Source: Euzebyella marina (GTDB lineage: Bacteria; Bacteroidota; Bacteroidia; Flavobacteriales; Flavobacteriaceae). From it: a DNA stretch of 64,000 nucleotides. The stretch is taken from NCBI RefSeq assembly GCF_014855515.1, contig NZ_JACYFK010000001.1, forward strand, positions 744,001 through 808,000. The letters run 5' to 3'. Positions 17,810 to 26,406 of this stretch are shown piece after piece. The translations under genes were made by a program, and so were the position numbers. Position 1 is the first letter of the stretch, and the number at the start of each line of letters is the position of its first letter. The notes under the pieces are model-generated. The model saw only the letters and a program-made list of their open reading frames with translations, ran no database searches and was not told where the DNA came from.

Positions 17810-18175
17810 TTAAATGGTCTTGAACCATTCTTCATATTTCCTCCCTAAGAGAGGAGCGGGGTTTTCTTTACCGCTTATGGCATTCACCAAGGCAATAACC
17901 CACATATAAAAAAGAAAAAATATGCCGACAATGTTGATAAGCCACCCGATAATAGGTATGACACCGACAATGGCCAAGGCAAATCCGGTAAGGCAAAGAC
18001 CGATGGACTGTCGTATGTGGTAATGAGCATAAGAATGCTTTTTCTCATTGTTCATTACAAAGGCTATCACTAGACCGATTACAGTGATGTAACTTATAAT
18101 TGCTATTCTTTTGGCATCTTCATTCACCCTATCACTTGCTTTTTCTTCGTTGAATTCTGTTTCTATTGTTTCCAT
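17810..18175 (-). CDS. DUF4870/Tic20-like membrane protein
   Basis: 121 residues with a charged N-terminus and three hydrophobic segments (about 27-43, 60-80 and 83-105). The family signature HYHIRQSIGLCLTG and the tail GRKYEEWFKTI are present. These proteins are often called import component proteins because of a distant likeness to Tic20. Their bacterial role is unknown. It lies 29 bases after a lipoprotein gene, at the end of the operon led by the beta-helix lipoprotein. Confidence 0.75.
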   Translation of the reverse strand: METIETEFNEEKASDRVNEDAKRIAIISYITVIGLVIAFVMNNEKKHSYAHYHIRQSIGLCLTGFALAIVGVIPIIGWLINIVGIFFLFYMWVIALVNAISGKENPAPLLGRKYEEWFKTI

Positions 18176-18204
18176 TTTTTATCATTTATATTATTTCAAA
18201 TTTT

Positions 18205-18816
18205 TTACTCTGCCAGTTCTACTAAAGCTTCTAGTTTTAATTGTTTCACTAGCTTCCAAGATTCCTCCGGGCCTATTTCATTACCAAAAAAAGTTGCCAG
18301 AAATCGATTTCTGTACGAGAACATCAGTTGAGTATTATTCCTTTTTTTATAGTGGGTCTGCTGGGCCTTAACACCTCCAACCTCAACAACTTTCCGGTGC
18401 TTTTGTTCATCTTCCTCCTCCATATCAAGATTGCCCAACATTCCATATCCTGCTGCCATCATACTTCCTGTAGGTCCAGCACCATCAACAATGGTAATCT
18501 TGACCTCTCGACCATTATCTTCGTTCTTATAAACACCTTCTACAGAATTGACCTTGTACATACCTGCTTGCCCCGTTTTAAAGGCCGTTCTTTTCATATC
18601 ATCCAGTTCATGCGGCAACCAACTCTTTAGTTGCTCATGGGTCAAAGGTGTGGCCTCTTTTAGTTCTTCTATTTTAGATTCCATACTACTCACATCTTTA
18701 ACTATTGATGTGGCATTCGAAAAGCCTGTTTTGGCCTTCTGTAGTTTTTCTTTGGCCTCACCCATACATGAAATGCTCAAAATGGCCAGTATAAGCGGTA
18801 TTGCTATTTGTCTCAT
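18205..18816 (-). CDS. Predicted lipoprotein of unknown function
   Basis: 203 residues from ATG at 18816. The longer frame to 18930 would put 38 basic residues before the signal and overlap the gene upstream. The signal MRQIAIPLILAILSISC ends in a lipobox cysteine at position 17. A helical, charged region follows, then a beta-rich part with EVKITIVDGAGPTGSMMAAG and SYRNRFLATFFGNE. No family is recognised. Thirteen bases separate it from the preceding small lipoprotein gene, indicating one transcript. A role alongside the other envelope proteins of the operon is inferred. Confidence 0.72.
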   Translation of the reverse strand: MRQIAIPLILAILSISCMGEAKEKLQKAKTGFSNATSIVKDVSSMESKIEELKEATPLTHEQLKSWLPHELDDMKRTAFKTGQAGMYKVNSVEGVYKNEDNGREVKITIVDGAGPTGSMMAAGYGMLGNLDMEEEDEQKHRKVVEVGGVKAQQTHYKKRNNTQLMFSYRNRFLATFFGNEIGPEESWKLVKQLKLEALVELAE

Positions 18817-18829
18817 TTTCTTAGCTTTT

Positions 18830-19183
18830 TTATTGCTGATTACAATCTTGCGCATCAATTTCAGCCTTGGCCTCTTTAATAGCTTGATCGATTTCTTGTC
18901 TACTAGCGGTAGGAACGCAATCATAAACATCGTTCAGCGCATCATAATAATCTTTAGCTGCGCTTTTATAATTGGCACAATTGGATGGTGTTGGGTCATC
19001 GGCATATGCTTGGGCGGCATTCGACCATGTCTCCAGCTCATCGGCATATTGAAGTGACCAATTGCCACCGAAACAGGCACCTGCAGGGTTCAGTGGGCTG
19101 TCTTTATCACAAGAAAATAAAAAGACAAGGCTCATTAATACACATGCAACCAGTAGTTGGTTTTTAATTAGTAGCGTTTTCAT
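18830..19183 (-). CDS. Small cysteine-containing lipoprotein
   Basis: 117 residues. A signal peptide ends in the lipobox FLFSC (Cys25). The mature part has four further cysteines (ACFGG, SNCANY, YDCVP, QDCNQQ), probably forming two disulfides in the periplasm, and a helical ISAAKDYY-like stretch (YKSAAKDYYDALNDV). No family is recognised. It sits 27 bases after the beta-helix lipoprotein gene and 13 bases before another lipoprotein gene. Confidence 0.7.
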   Translation of the reverse strand: MKTLLIKNQLLVACVLMSLVFLFSCDKDSPLNPAGACFGGNWSLQYADELETWSNAAQAYADDPTPSNCANYKSAAKDYYDALNDVYDCVPTASRQEIDQAIKEAKAEIDAQDCNQQ

Positions 19184-19210
19184 ATTATTTCATTTAAGAT
19201 TTGTGCTGTT

Positions 19211-21301
19211 TTATTCACAGATATTTCCCTCTGTATTTTCATTAAAGGCTATATTATTCTGAGTAAGATCAGCACCAGCTCTGACTGAGATACCACAACC
19301 TCCACTCTTTTCAATGAGGCTGTTTTCAACCCTGAGTTTTCCTGATTTGAGGTAAACGGCAGTTTTATCACTACAGCAATACACATAGTTGGATCCTGCG
19401 CCACTTACTTCATTATATATCAATCGGTTATTCGAACTGTTGGTCTCTACATGAATACCCCGCCAAGTTCCTGCTGAATCGTCTAGCCCCATAAAAAGAA
19501 TCTTTTTTTCGGAGGTGCCTGTGGCATTTAAATAACCATTATCATAAACCCCGAGCCCTGCGTTACTCTCGAATTCGAAGACGGTACCGGCCAAAATGTT
19601 CAATGGAGCGGTAATGTCAAGCACTTTGTTAGATTCTATTCTATACGGTACATCTAGAGCCCTGACCGTGGTAGTTTCAGTAATTCCATCAGAAACCAAC
19701 AACACGTAATCCTTATCGTTACCTGTATAAGAGGAGTTTTCACCATCGAAATCATTTAAAAACTTCGAGCTAATTTTGACCGGAGCCTCTGAATGAGTGG
19801 TTATTGTATTGGCATGAAAAGCATCAAAAGTGAAATTTTGTAGGGCAACAATACCAAAGCCTTTTCCATTGCTTATGTTGGTATTCGTAAAACTGGCATT
19901 GCCTGACTTTAATAGAATGGAGGCTTTTTCATTGCAGCAGTAAACATAATCACCACCAGCATCGGAAATGTTTAAGTAATTGATTTGATTATTCTCACTG
20001 TACGTTTCTAAATGAAGGCCCCTCCAAGACCCACGTACCGAAGACAAACCTCTCATAATTACTGGGTTGTTATCCAGTCCACTTACTTTTAACCACCCAC
20101 TATCGTAAACCCCAATACCACTACCTTCTTCAAAGGCAATTTCTACTCCCGGTTCAATGGTCAGGCCAGCAGTCACATCTAAAACACCATTCTCAATTAA
20201 ATAAGGAACATTTAGTTTTTGCCATATGGTATTTGTCTTTAAATCTCCATTTTCTATAAAAACAAAATCATTTGTATTGCCACTGTAATCGGAACCCGTA
20301 CTATCTAAATACCCTACGGATTCTGGAGCCAACTTTACGGGATAATCTAGATGACCTTCAATTCTTATATTACTATATGCGTCTAGTACCGTACTAGAAT
20401 TTATATAAATACCCGAACCGCCCCCGTTTGAAAGTTGAAGGTTTTTTAAAGACACTTTTGCCCCTTTCAGAAATATACTGGCCGCTTGATTGCAGCAGTA
20501 AACGTAATTGGAAGCGGCATCTTCAATGTTAATGTATTCTAACTTATTGTTAACGGAGCGGGTTTCAATATGTACTCCACGCCACCAACCCTGAATATGG
20601 CTTGTGCCTGTAAAGGTAATCGGGTTGGTATCTCTACCTACCGCCGTTATAATTCCTTCATCATAGACCCCTAAACCTGCATTTTCTTTAAAGGCGATAA
20701 CCACGCCCGGTTCAATGGTAAGAGCAGCGGTAATATCTACCACACATTCTACTAGGTAATCAATTTCAGCTGGGCCATTTACTAAAGTAGTTGTTTCGGT
20801 TATATCGCATGCCAAAACCTGGGTTTTTTCACTGACCCCCGGCTCTTCGGGCTTATATTGACCCTCACGAACCCATTTTTGTTCATTACCGGCGCCAGAC
20901 GAACCTACATTTATACGCAGAGTATCATCTTGTTTAAATGTGATTACTGCGTTGTAATAGTTTCTATCGCTACCAAGCTCTTCATAGTTATAACTTTCAA
21001 AATCATACGGAGTAATTTCATTCCATTTCACCTCACCATTTTCAAAATCAGTTCCGCGTTTATCAATTATGGTACCCTTGTTGCCATCAACTTCTATCAA
21101 CATGCCGTCATTTGTAGGGTTATTGCTTGCAATTCTTACCCAGGTGCCAATCAAACTGTCAATAGAGATTAGTTCTACCGTTTCCTCTTCCTGAGGTGTA
21201 CTCTCCATATCAATTGGGGTCTGGTTCTCAAGTTCACTTTTAGAACAAGCCATTATCAATAGCGTAACAAGTGAGATATACATTACATTTTTCGTTTTCA
21301 T
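19211..21301 (-). CDS. Parallel beta-helix lipoprotein with repeated YVYCC motif
   Basis: 696 residues with a lipobox at Cys19 (LLIMACSKSE). About residues 45-145 look like a lipocalin-type domain (LIGTWVRIASN, ITFKQDDTLRINVG). The remainder is three long repeats of a right-handed beta-helix. Each contains GVYDxG, NPIxF-like turns, a GxWRGVHIET-type strand and the element YVYCC, which is invariant in all three. Adjacent cysteines repeated at the same rung position could form vicinal disulfides or a metal site. The protein is probably on the cell surface and may bind polysaccharide or protein, by inference. It leads a four-gene operon and diverges from a sigma-factor gene over an inverted-repeat region. 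Confidence 0.8.
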   Translation of the reverse strand: MKTKNVMYISLVTLLIMACSKSELENQTPIDMESTPQEEETVELISIDSLIGTWVRIASNNPTNDGMLIEVDGNKGTIIDKRGTDFENGEVKWNEITPYDFESYNYEELGSDRNYYNAVITFKQDDTLRINVGSSGAGNEQKWVREGQYKPEEPGVSEKTQVLACDITETTTLVNGPAEIDYLVECVVDITAALTIEPGVVIAFKENAGLGVYDEGIITAVGRDTNPITFTGTSHIQGWWRGVHIETRSVNNKLEYINIEDAASNYVYCCNQAASIFLKGAKVSLKNLQLSNGGGSGIYINSSTVLDAYSNIRIEGHLDYPVKLAPESVGYLDSTGSDYSGNTNDFVFIENGDLKTNTIWQKLNVPYLIENGVLDVTAGLTIEPGVEIAFEEGSGIGVYDSGWLKVSGLDNNPVIMRGLSSVRGSWRGLHLETYSENNQINYLNISDAGGDYVYCCNEKASILLKSGNASFTNTNISNGKGFGIVALQNFTFDAFHANTITTHSEAPVKISSKFLNDFDGENSSYTGNDKDYVLLVSDGITETTTVRALDVPYRIESNKVLDITAPLNILAGTVFEFESNAGLGVYDNGYLNATGTSEKKILFMGLDDSAGTWRGIHVETNSSNNRLIYNEVSGAGSNYVYCCSDKTAVYLKSGKLRVENSLIEKSGGCGISVRAGADLTQNNIAFNENTEGNICE

Positions 21302-21351
21302 AATCTTATGTTTTTAAAGGTTTTACACTCTTTTGTTCCGAAATTTGAAAG

Positions 21352-21399
21352 AGGTAAACATCTGGCCCATAAATTTTTTTACATTTAAGATGTTTACCT
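21352..21399. promoter_or_regulatory. Perfect 12-bp inverted repeat in divergent promoter region
   Basis: AGGTAAACATCT (21352-21363) and its exact reverse complement AGATGTTTACCT (21388-21399) flank a 24-base AT-rich core. The repeat fills the short space between the beta-helix lipoprotein (start 21301) and the sigma factor (start 21419), ending 19 bases before the sigma ATG. Placement and symmetry suggest an operator or two opposed promoter elements controlling both operons. A related half-site, AGGTAAACATTT, occurs at 26887. Confidence 0.65.
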
Positions 21400-21418
21400 A
21401 TTGAATACCAAGGTACTA

Positions 21419-21973
21419 ATGAGCGATAAGCAACTAATCAAACAGTTAAAGAATCGGGACAGGAATGCTTTGAAGGAAGTATATAATGACTATAGAAGGG
21501 AGTTCTTTAAGTTTGCCAATCGCTACGAAACTGACCAGAGTACGCTCGAAGATATTTTTCAAGATGCACTGATTGCACTTTATGAAAACGCACAGAACGG
21601 AAAACTTGACACGATTAAAAGCAGTTTGAAAACATACTTGTTCAGTATCGGTAAGTTTATGCTTTTTAAAAAATTCAGGGATTCTAAAGAAATTAATGTA
21701 GACGACGACTATGTTTTTGATCAAAGAGAAAAGTCAGTCATGCAGGAAATTTTAGAAGATGAAGGGCCCAATGATAGGCAAAAGTGGCTAGTCGCCAATT
21801 TTAAAAAGCTAGGTGAAAAATGTAGGCGGATTCTAGAACTGTTTTATTTACAAGGGCTCAAGATTGAAGAAATCATGGCCGTGCAGGGATATGAAAATAA
21901 AAATGTCGTAAAAAGTCAGAAATCAAGGTGCCTCAAATCTTTGAAAGACTTAATTCAGCGTAAAGATGGATAA
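21419..21973 (+). CDS. Sigma-70 family (ECF-type) RNA polymerase sigma factor
   Basis: 184 residues from ATG at 21419; the upstream reading needs a TTG start inside the repeat region. Region 2 is seen at about residues 17-90 (FFKFANRY, LEDIFQDALIALYENA, LKTYLFSIGKFM). Region 4 lies near the C-terminus (CRRILELFYLQGLKIEEIMA, followed by VKSQKSRCLKSLKDLI). These two domains alone are the ECF layout. The protein should direct RNA polymerase to a dedicated promoter set. It overlaps the next gene by 8 bases, the usual arrangement for a sigma/anti-sigma pair. The inverted repeat just upstream may be autoregulatory. Confidence 0.88.
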   Translation: MSDKQLIKQLKNRDRNALKEVYNDYRREFFKFANRYETDQSTLEDIFQDALIALYENAQNGKLDTIKSSLKTYLFSIGKFMLFKKFRDSKEINVDDDYVFDQREKSVMQEILEDEGPNDRQKWLVANFKKLGEKCRRILELFYLQGLKIEEIMAVQGYENKNVVKSQKSRCLKSLKDLIQRKDG

Positions 21974-22700
21974 GGAAGAACTGATCAACCGTTATTTTGA
22001 AAATTCGCTCACCCCGGAAGAACTTTCGGAATTGGAACAATTGTATTCATCCAACAAGGAATTTGCCGAACAGTTCGATTTTGAAAAGGAATTGAAATTG
22101 TCTCTTAAAAAAGAAGAACGACAAGAACTGAAGTCACTTTTTTCTGAATTATCGGATGAAAACCCTCTTTCGACCAAAGAATCAAAGACCATAAAAATGC
22201 GACCTTGGCTAATGGCCGCATCCGTTGCGTTATTAGTCGGTATTAGTTCATGGTTGGTCATTTTCAACAATGGGAGCAGAAACCATGACGAATTATATCA
22301 AGACTATTTTGCCCCTTATGAAAATGTGGTTCACCCCATTGAACGCGGCCAACAGTTAGAAGACCTAAGAACCCAGGCTTTCATTGCCTATGAAAATCAA
22401 GACTACGAAAAGGCCCTGATGCTTTTTAAAGAATTACATGACAAAAGCAATGACACCTACCTAAATTTCTACGAAGCCATTTCGTTAATGAAACTTGAGA
22501 AACATGAAGAGGCCGCCGATTTATTCTCAAATTATATTTCAACGAACGGAGAACTGAAAGACCGTGCCCAGTGGTATTTGGCATTGTGCTATCTACGTTT
22601 GAACGAAACCGCGAAAAGCAAGTTGCTTTTAAAAGAACTAATTACGAAGGGTGGTTTTAAAGCTAAAACGGCCAAAAAGTTAATCGCCGAACTTGAATAA
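21966..22700 (+). CDS. Anti-sigma-like single-pass membrane protein with periplasmic TPR domain
   Basis: 244 residues. Residues 1-79 are a charged helical cytoplasmic segment (INRYFENSLTPEELSELEQL) like the start of Bacteroidota anti-sigma factors. A transmembrane helix spans about 81-100 (WLMAASVALLVGISSWLVIF). The remainder is periplasmic TPR-like helices (AFIAYENQDYEKALMLFKEL, AQWYLALCYLRLNETAKSKL). No zinc motif of the ZAS class is present. The ATG lies inside the end of the sigma gene (8-base overlap), implying coupled synthesis and probably direct binding. A CHAT protease gene converges on its 3' end 22 bases away. The anti-sigma role is inferred from context. Confidence 0.75.
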   Translation: MDKEELINRYFENSLTPEELSELEQLYSSNKEFAEQFDFEKELKLSLKKEERQELKSLFSELSDENPLSTKESKTIKMRPWLMAASVALLVGISSWLVIFNNGSRNHDELYQDYFAPYENVVHPIERGQQLEDLRTQAFIAYENQDYEKALMLFKELHDKSNDTYLNFYEAISLMKLEKHEEAADLFSNYISTNGELKDRAQWYLALCYLRLNETAKSKLLLKELITKGGFKAKTAKKLIAELE

Positions 22701-22721
22701 TCCACTGAGGCAATTAAACTA

Positions 22722-25550
22722 TCATGACTTCCTCGTTTTTTTGAGTACCAAGAAAGTACCAAAAACTATCAATACTGCCATTACAGCCCATACCCAATAA
22801 TTGATAGGATTGACAACTGGTGAATTATTGCCCGAAACAGTGAAAGCTCCCCAATAATAGGGGTGTTTTAGGTAATCATCATCAAGAGATTTTAAATATT
22901 TGACTTTGGCCTGCCGCAACGCCTCACTCTTTGATTTGCCTTCACTTAATTCCTCATAAAAAGCGCCCATAATCGCTATGCTGCTTCGGTCATTGATTTT
23001 CCATAAGGTATTCACTAGTGATTTCGCTCCGGCATAGTAGAACCCTTTTGATAAGCTCAACATACCTTGCCCTTTTTGAAGTTTCCCAATACCTGTTTGG
23101 CAAGCACTTAACGTTACCATTTCTGCCGGAATATGGGCATCATAAAGGTCTTTGACGTACAATATGTTACTGTTCAGCGTGTCATTTTGTGTGAAAGCCA
23201 AATAGGAATAATCAGGGTAAGCATCATTGGCAGAGGCGTGGGTAGCCAAATGTATGAAACGATAGTCTGAGGCTTGAGATATGAAATTATTTAACGTAGC
23301 GGATTCGTTCGTTACGGCATTGGCCTTAAAATAAGTTTGTATTTTATGAACCTCATCATCATTGTAGAGCAATTGACCAAATTGTCTGCTATCAGTAGGC
23401 TCGCCATCAGTTTCAAAAGAAGGTGCAAAAGCCAAAAGCTCGTTTTTAACCTCTCCACTCTTTGCCTCTAACTCTATCAAAGACGTTATCGAATTGCCAT
23501 AAGAGATGCTTTTTTCATATACCAAATACTCCCCATTTTTCACGAGTAAATCAAATGGTAAATAATGTAATTCTGCATCGCGGATAACCGTTAGGTCGGT
23601 AGAAGTAATATCTTGAAGCGGCTTTTCAAGCAACGACTGATATAAGTGCTCCCCGAGAACCTTAATATCCTTTAGGCCACTGTTCAGCTCAGGTTTTGAA
23701 ATAAGCTCATAGAACTCCAGCACCTTGCTTCTGCTCTCTTGCGTAAATGGAAGTTTTAAAAACCGCTCTTCATTCTTTGTGAAAATCAGTATATATGCGA
23801 AATCTTCGGCAAGGGTATACGAAATAAGGGTTTGATGACCTTTATATAATCGCTCTCTAATATCTTTCAGGGTAGTCGTTTCATTATTGTATTTTAAACG
23901 ATGGTATTTAGGATGTTTGATTTTTAATGAATCTAAGAAACGGAAGTACTCTTGTTTTGCCTGAAACAAACGTTCTGAATAAACCGATTCATCATTAGTC
24001 TCAAAGAAATTTTTCTCAATTTGACCTATCTCTGCTCTCAACCTGGTTTCCTTTTCAATAATATTTTTTGGCACTTCACCATAGGCGGTAGCTTGGGCCC
24101 CTCTAAGAGCTTCCAGCAGTACAAAATCTTTATTCTTTTCAGTAATGGTCAGTGCCAGTTCAAAATATTCAGGTGATGGGCTAATCGAATAAGCCCCATA
24201 AGTGACCTCAAGCATTCTATCAAACATGGGATAAACCCTTTCGATCAACAGCTGTTTGTCAAGTTTGCTATCAAATTCATTCTTCAGTAAATCAAAGGTT
24301 TCCAATATTTTGTAATTCGTTCTCAAGGCCAACTCTAAATAAACATCATCATTAGAGATTTTGTACCCTAAGTTCAATAATTGAAGTTTTATATCGAGAA
24401 GTTCTAAGTACTGAATTTTATTGAAAACCAATGTCGGATCCGGATTAGCATTCGGGTCCAAATCTTGAAGATGGCTGCCTGCAGACTTATAGGCATCAAC
24501 GATTATATTCAAACCTTGTTCATAATCACCCTGCTTTAAGGCCATTTTTGCCATTTTTGCCAGCACACCGGCGACGTCTTCATGGGGTTTGTTACTCCGA
24601 TAAGTTTTGAAACCATTTAAGGCCTTTTGGTAAAATTCCTCAGCTTTATTGTAGTCTTTCAATCCTGTGTAGACATCCCCATAAAGTACACTTACTTCTT
24701 TTGAAAAAGTATTTTCGCCTTCTATTAAGCCTTGATTTGAATTCAACACTTCAAGAGCCTCCGCATATTGATGTTGCTCTATCAAATTTTCGGAAAGCAG
24801 TATAAAAGTGGAAGTAAAATTATTCTTCTGTTGCGGGTCTTCTAATCTAGAACGGTAGAACTTTAAAGCCTCTTTTAATAATTGATTGGCCCATTCATAC
24901 CTCCCCTGCACTTCATAAACCTGAGACAATAGTTTTTTGGTATTGAAAACCGTCGATTGCCATTCGGGAATACTGTCTTGGTATGTTCGCACCCAATCGA
25001 TATCTTTTTTAAAATAAATTTCGGCCTCTTCATACTTGCCCGAATGGCGATAACAAAGGCCCAAATAGCTTAATAATGCCGATATCATATCGATTTCAAC
25101 TCGAGTTAGTTCAGCATCGGGTATAGACTTTAGTTTCTCGTAATAATCGTAAAAGTTGCTTTCAGCCAGACCATAGTTTTTCAACTTATATTGGTATGAG
25201 CCTTTTTCGAAAAACAAATTGTCTTTAAAATAGGGCCCCATAGAAATGCTATCGATATCTGGAGTATTCTTGACCAACGAATCGGCACGGCGTATGTTTT
25301 GGCTTTGACCTTCCAAATCATAATAATTGTTATTGGCATTTAGCAAATAGGTGAGACCCAAAATTTCGGCTTCTTTGTCATTTTGCTGTTTGGCCAAGGC
25401 TATGACGATTTCATAGTAATGATAGGCACTATCTTTTTGGGTATAATGAAATTGAAGGGCCTTCTCAAAAGCCTTTTCAAGACTTTGAGCTTGAGATAGG
25501 GCCATGGTCAGAACCGAAAGAAGTAATATGGCGAACTTAATTTTTCTCAT
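22722..25550 (-). CDS. TPR-CHAT caspase-like protease, exported and membrane-anchored
   Basis: 942 residues from ATG at 25550; the longer frame begins with TTG. A signal peptide (KIKFAILLLSVLTMALSQAQ) is followed by many TPR helices (for example YRHSGKYEEAEIYFKKDI and YTGLKDYNKAEEFYQKAL). The C-terminal CHAT domain has the catalytic pair His771 (HLATHAS) and Cys817 (LSACQTGIGKLQKG), both intact, and the family element GAKSLVNTLWKIND. A transmembrane helix at about 918-936 and the basic tail KKTRKS anchor it, placing TPR and CHAT in the periplasm. CHAT proteases are activated through attached sensing domains and cut specific partners. The neighbouring anti-sigma-like protein exposes its TPR half on the same side. 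Confidence 0.88.
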   Translation of the reverse strand: MRKIKFAILLLSVLTMALSQAQSLEKAFEKALQFHYTQKDSAYHYYEIVIALAKQQNDKEAEILGLTYLLNANNNYYDLEGQSQNIRRADSLVKNTPDIDSISMGPYFKDNLFFEKGSYQYKLKNYGLAESNFYDYYEKLKSIPDAELTRVEIDMISALLSYLGLCYRHSGKYEEAEIYFKKDIDWVRTYQDSIPEWQSTVFNTKKLLSQVYEVQGRYEWANQLLKEALKFYRSRLEDPQQKNNFTSTFILLSENLIEQHQYAEALEVLNSNQGLIEGENTFSKEVSVLYGDVYTGLKDYNKAEEFYQKALNGFKTYRSNKPHEDVAGVLAKMAKMALKQGDYEQGLNIIVDAYKSAGSHLQDLDPNANPDPTLVFNKIQYLELLDIKLQLLNLGYKISNDDVYLELALRTNYKILETFDLLKNEFDSKLDKQLLIERVYPMFDRMLEVTYGAYSISPSPEYFELALTITEKNKDFVLLEALRGAQATAYGEVPKNIIEKETRLRAEIGQIEKNFFETNDESVYSERLFQAKQEYFRFLDSLKIKHPKYHRLKYNNETTTLKDIRERLYKGHQTLISYTLAEDFAYILIFTKNEERFLKLPFTQESRSKVLEFYELISKPELNSGLKDIKVLGEHLYQSLLEKPLQDITSTDLTVIRDAELHYLPFDLLVKNGEYLVYEKSISYGNSITSLIELEAKSGEVKNELLAFAPSFETDGEPTDSRQFGQLLYNDDEVHKIQTYFKANAVTNESATLNNFISQASDYRFIHLATHASANDAYPDYSYLAFTQNDTLNSNILYVKDLYDAHIPAEMVTLSACQTGIGKLQKGQGMLSLSKGFYYAGAKSLVNTLWKINDRSSIAIMGAFYEELSEGKSKSEALRQAKVKYLKSLDDDYLKHPYYWGAFTVSGNNSPVVNPINYWVWAVMAVLIVFGTFLVLKKTRKS

Positions 25551-25556
25551 GCACAA

Positions 25557-25585
25557 AAGTCCTGAAGATATGCTCTTCAGGACTT
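25557..25585 (-). terminator. 12-bp hairpin between lipoprotein and CHAT gene
   Basis: AAGTCCTGAAGA (25557-25568) and TCTTCAGGACTT (25574-25585) form a perfect stem with a 5-base loop, followed on the minus strand by TTTTG. It lies 25 bases after the lipoprotein stop and ends 6 bases before the CHAT ATG. It may therefore terminate, attenuate, or hide the ribosome-binding region. Confidence 0.75.
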
Positions 25586-25610
25586 CCAGTTTTTTGGTGT
25601 GGTTAAACAA

Positions 25611-26264
25611 TTACTCTTTGAAAACCGGCAAATCTAAATATAGACTTTTATCGGCAATTCGTCCATCGGGTCTTATTCGAAGTGTTCCTTTACCCTTCAA
25701 TTCAGATTTTAGTAATAAGACCTTCATTCCTCCTTTTGTAGAGGAAATACCCGCACTCTTCCCAACGATTTTGTTCTTACTATCTAAAATCTCTATTCGA
25801 GTAGATTCCATTTCATCGGTTATTTGAATGCCCCCGTATTCCGAAAGGTTTATTTTAGGAACTCCACAATTCGTTTGAGGGTCTTCAAAACAGCCTCTTG
25901 GTGGTCTTGGAGGATACGGAACTTTGGGAAGTCTGATCATACTAATGCCTTCTTTAGAAGCTTCAATTGATGCCTCTTTCTTTTGGGCCGCCTCTAATTG
26001 TGGCAAAAGATGCTTTTTGCCAGCGCGAATAGCCTCGGTCAATGAGGCAATTTGATTACGAACCTTTAGCTGTTCAGCAATGGCAGCATGTTTAAATAAT
26101 TCTGCTCCATTTAAATAATTGGTTTCTTGAACAGAGCTATAAGTCAAATTGACAGCGACCAACTCATCATTGGCTACTTCGGCAACATCATCTTTCGAAC
26201 AGGCGATGGCGAAAGTCAGAAATATTACAATTACAGATATAGTCATAGTTTTCATCATTTTCAT
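25611..26264 (-). CDS. Lipoprotein encoded upstream of the CHAT protease
   Basis: 217 residues from ATG at 26264; the longer frame starts with TTG. The signal peptide ends in a lipobox (FLTFAIACSKDD, Cys22). About residues 50-110 form a helical region with AIRAGKKHLLPQLEAAQKKE. A proline-rich stretch (PKVPYPPRPPRG) and a possible disulfide pair (GCFEDPQTNCG) follow, and the C-terminal half is beta-rich. No family is recognised. It precedes the CHAT gene by 60 bases with a hairpin between them. It may be a regulator or substrate of the protease, which is a guess from position. Confidence 0.72.
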   Translation of the reverse strand: MKMMKTMTISVIVIFLTFAIACSKDDVAEVANDELVAVNLTYSSVQETNYLNGAELFKHAAIAEQLKVRNQIASLTEAIRAGKKHLLPQLEAAQKKEASIEASKEGISMIRLPKVPYPPRPPRGCFEDPQTNCGVPKINLSEYGGIQITDEMESTRIEILDSKNKIVGKSAGISSTKGGMKVLLLKSELKGKGTLRIRPDGRIADKSLYLDLPVFKE

Positions 26265-26333
26265 TTTATTGGACAGGTTGTATTTAAGGTTAGATTGTGC
26301 ATAAATATTGAAATTCGATTTATAAAGCCTACC

Positions 26334-26351
26334 ATACAATATTTCTTGTAT
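26334..26351. promoter_or_regulatory. Short inverted repeat upstream of the lipoprotein/CHAT genes
   Basis: ATACAA and TTGTAT face each other across six bases in the 142-bp gap before the lipoprotein gene. The arms are short and the region is AT-rich, so an operator role is only possible. Confidence 0.25.
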
Positions 26352-26406
26352 AAAATGCTTCGTATGCTGTATAGAAGGCTAATGTGCTTCTAAGTATTCC
26401 GTGTTT

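Noticed and set aside
18205-18930. The longer start of the lipoprotein at 18930
   Set aside because: It would put 38 basic residues before a clean lipoprotein signal and overlap the upstream gene; ATG at 18816 fits better.
22722-25550. Type III-E CRISPR (Craspase) suggested by the TPR-CHAT protein
   Set aside because: No Cas7-11 gene, no repeat array and no other cas gene lie in the window, and this CHAT protein has a signal peptide and membrane anchor, unlike Csx29.
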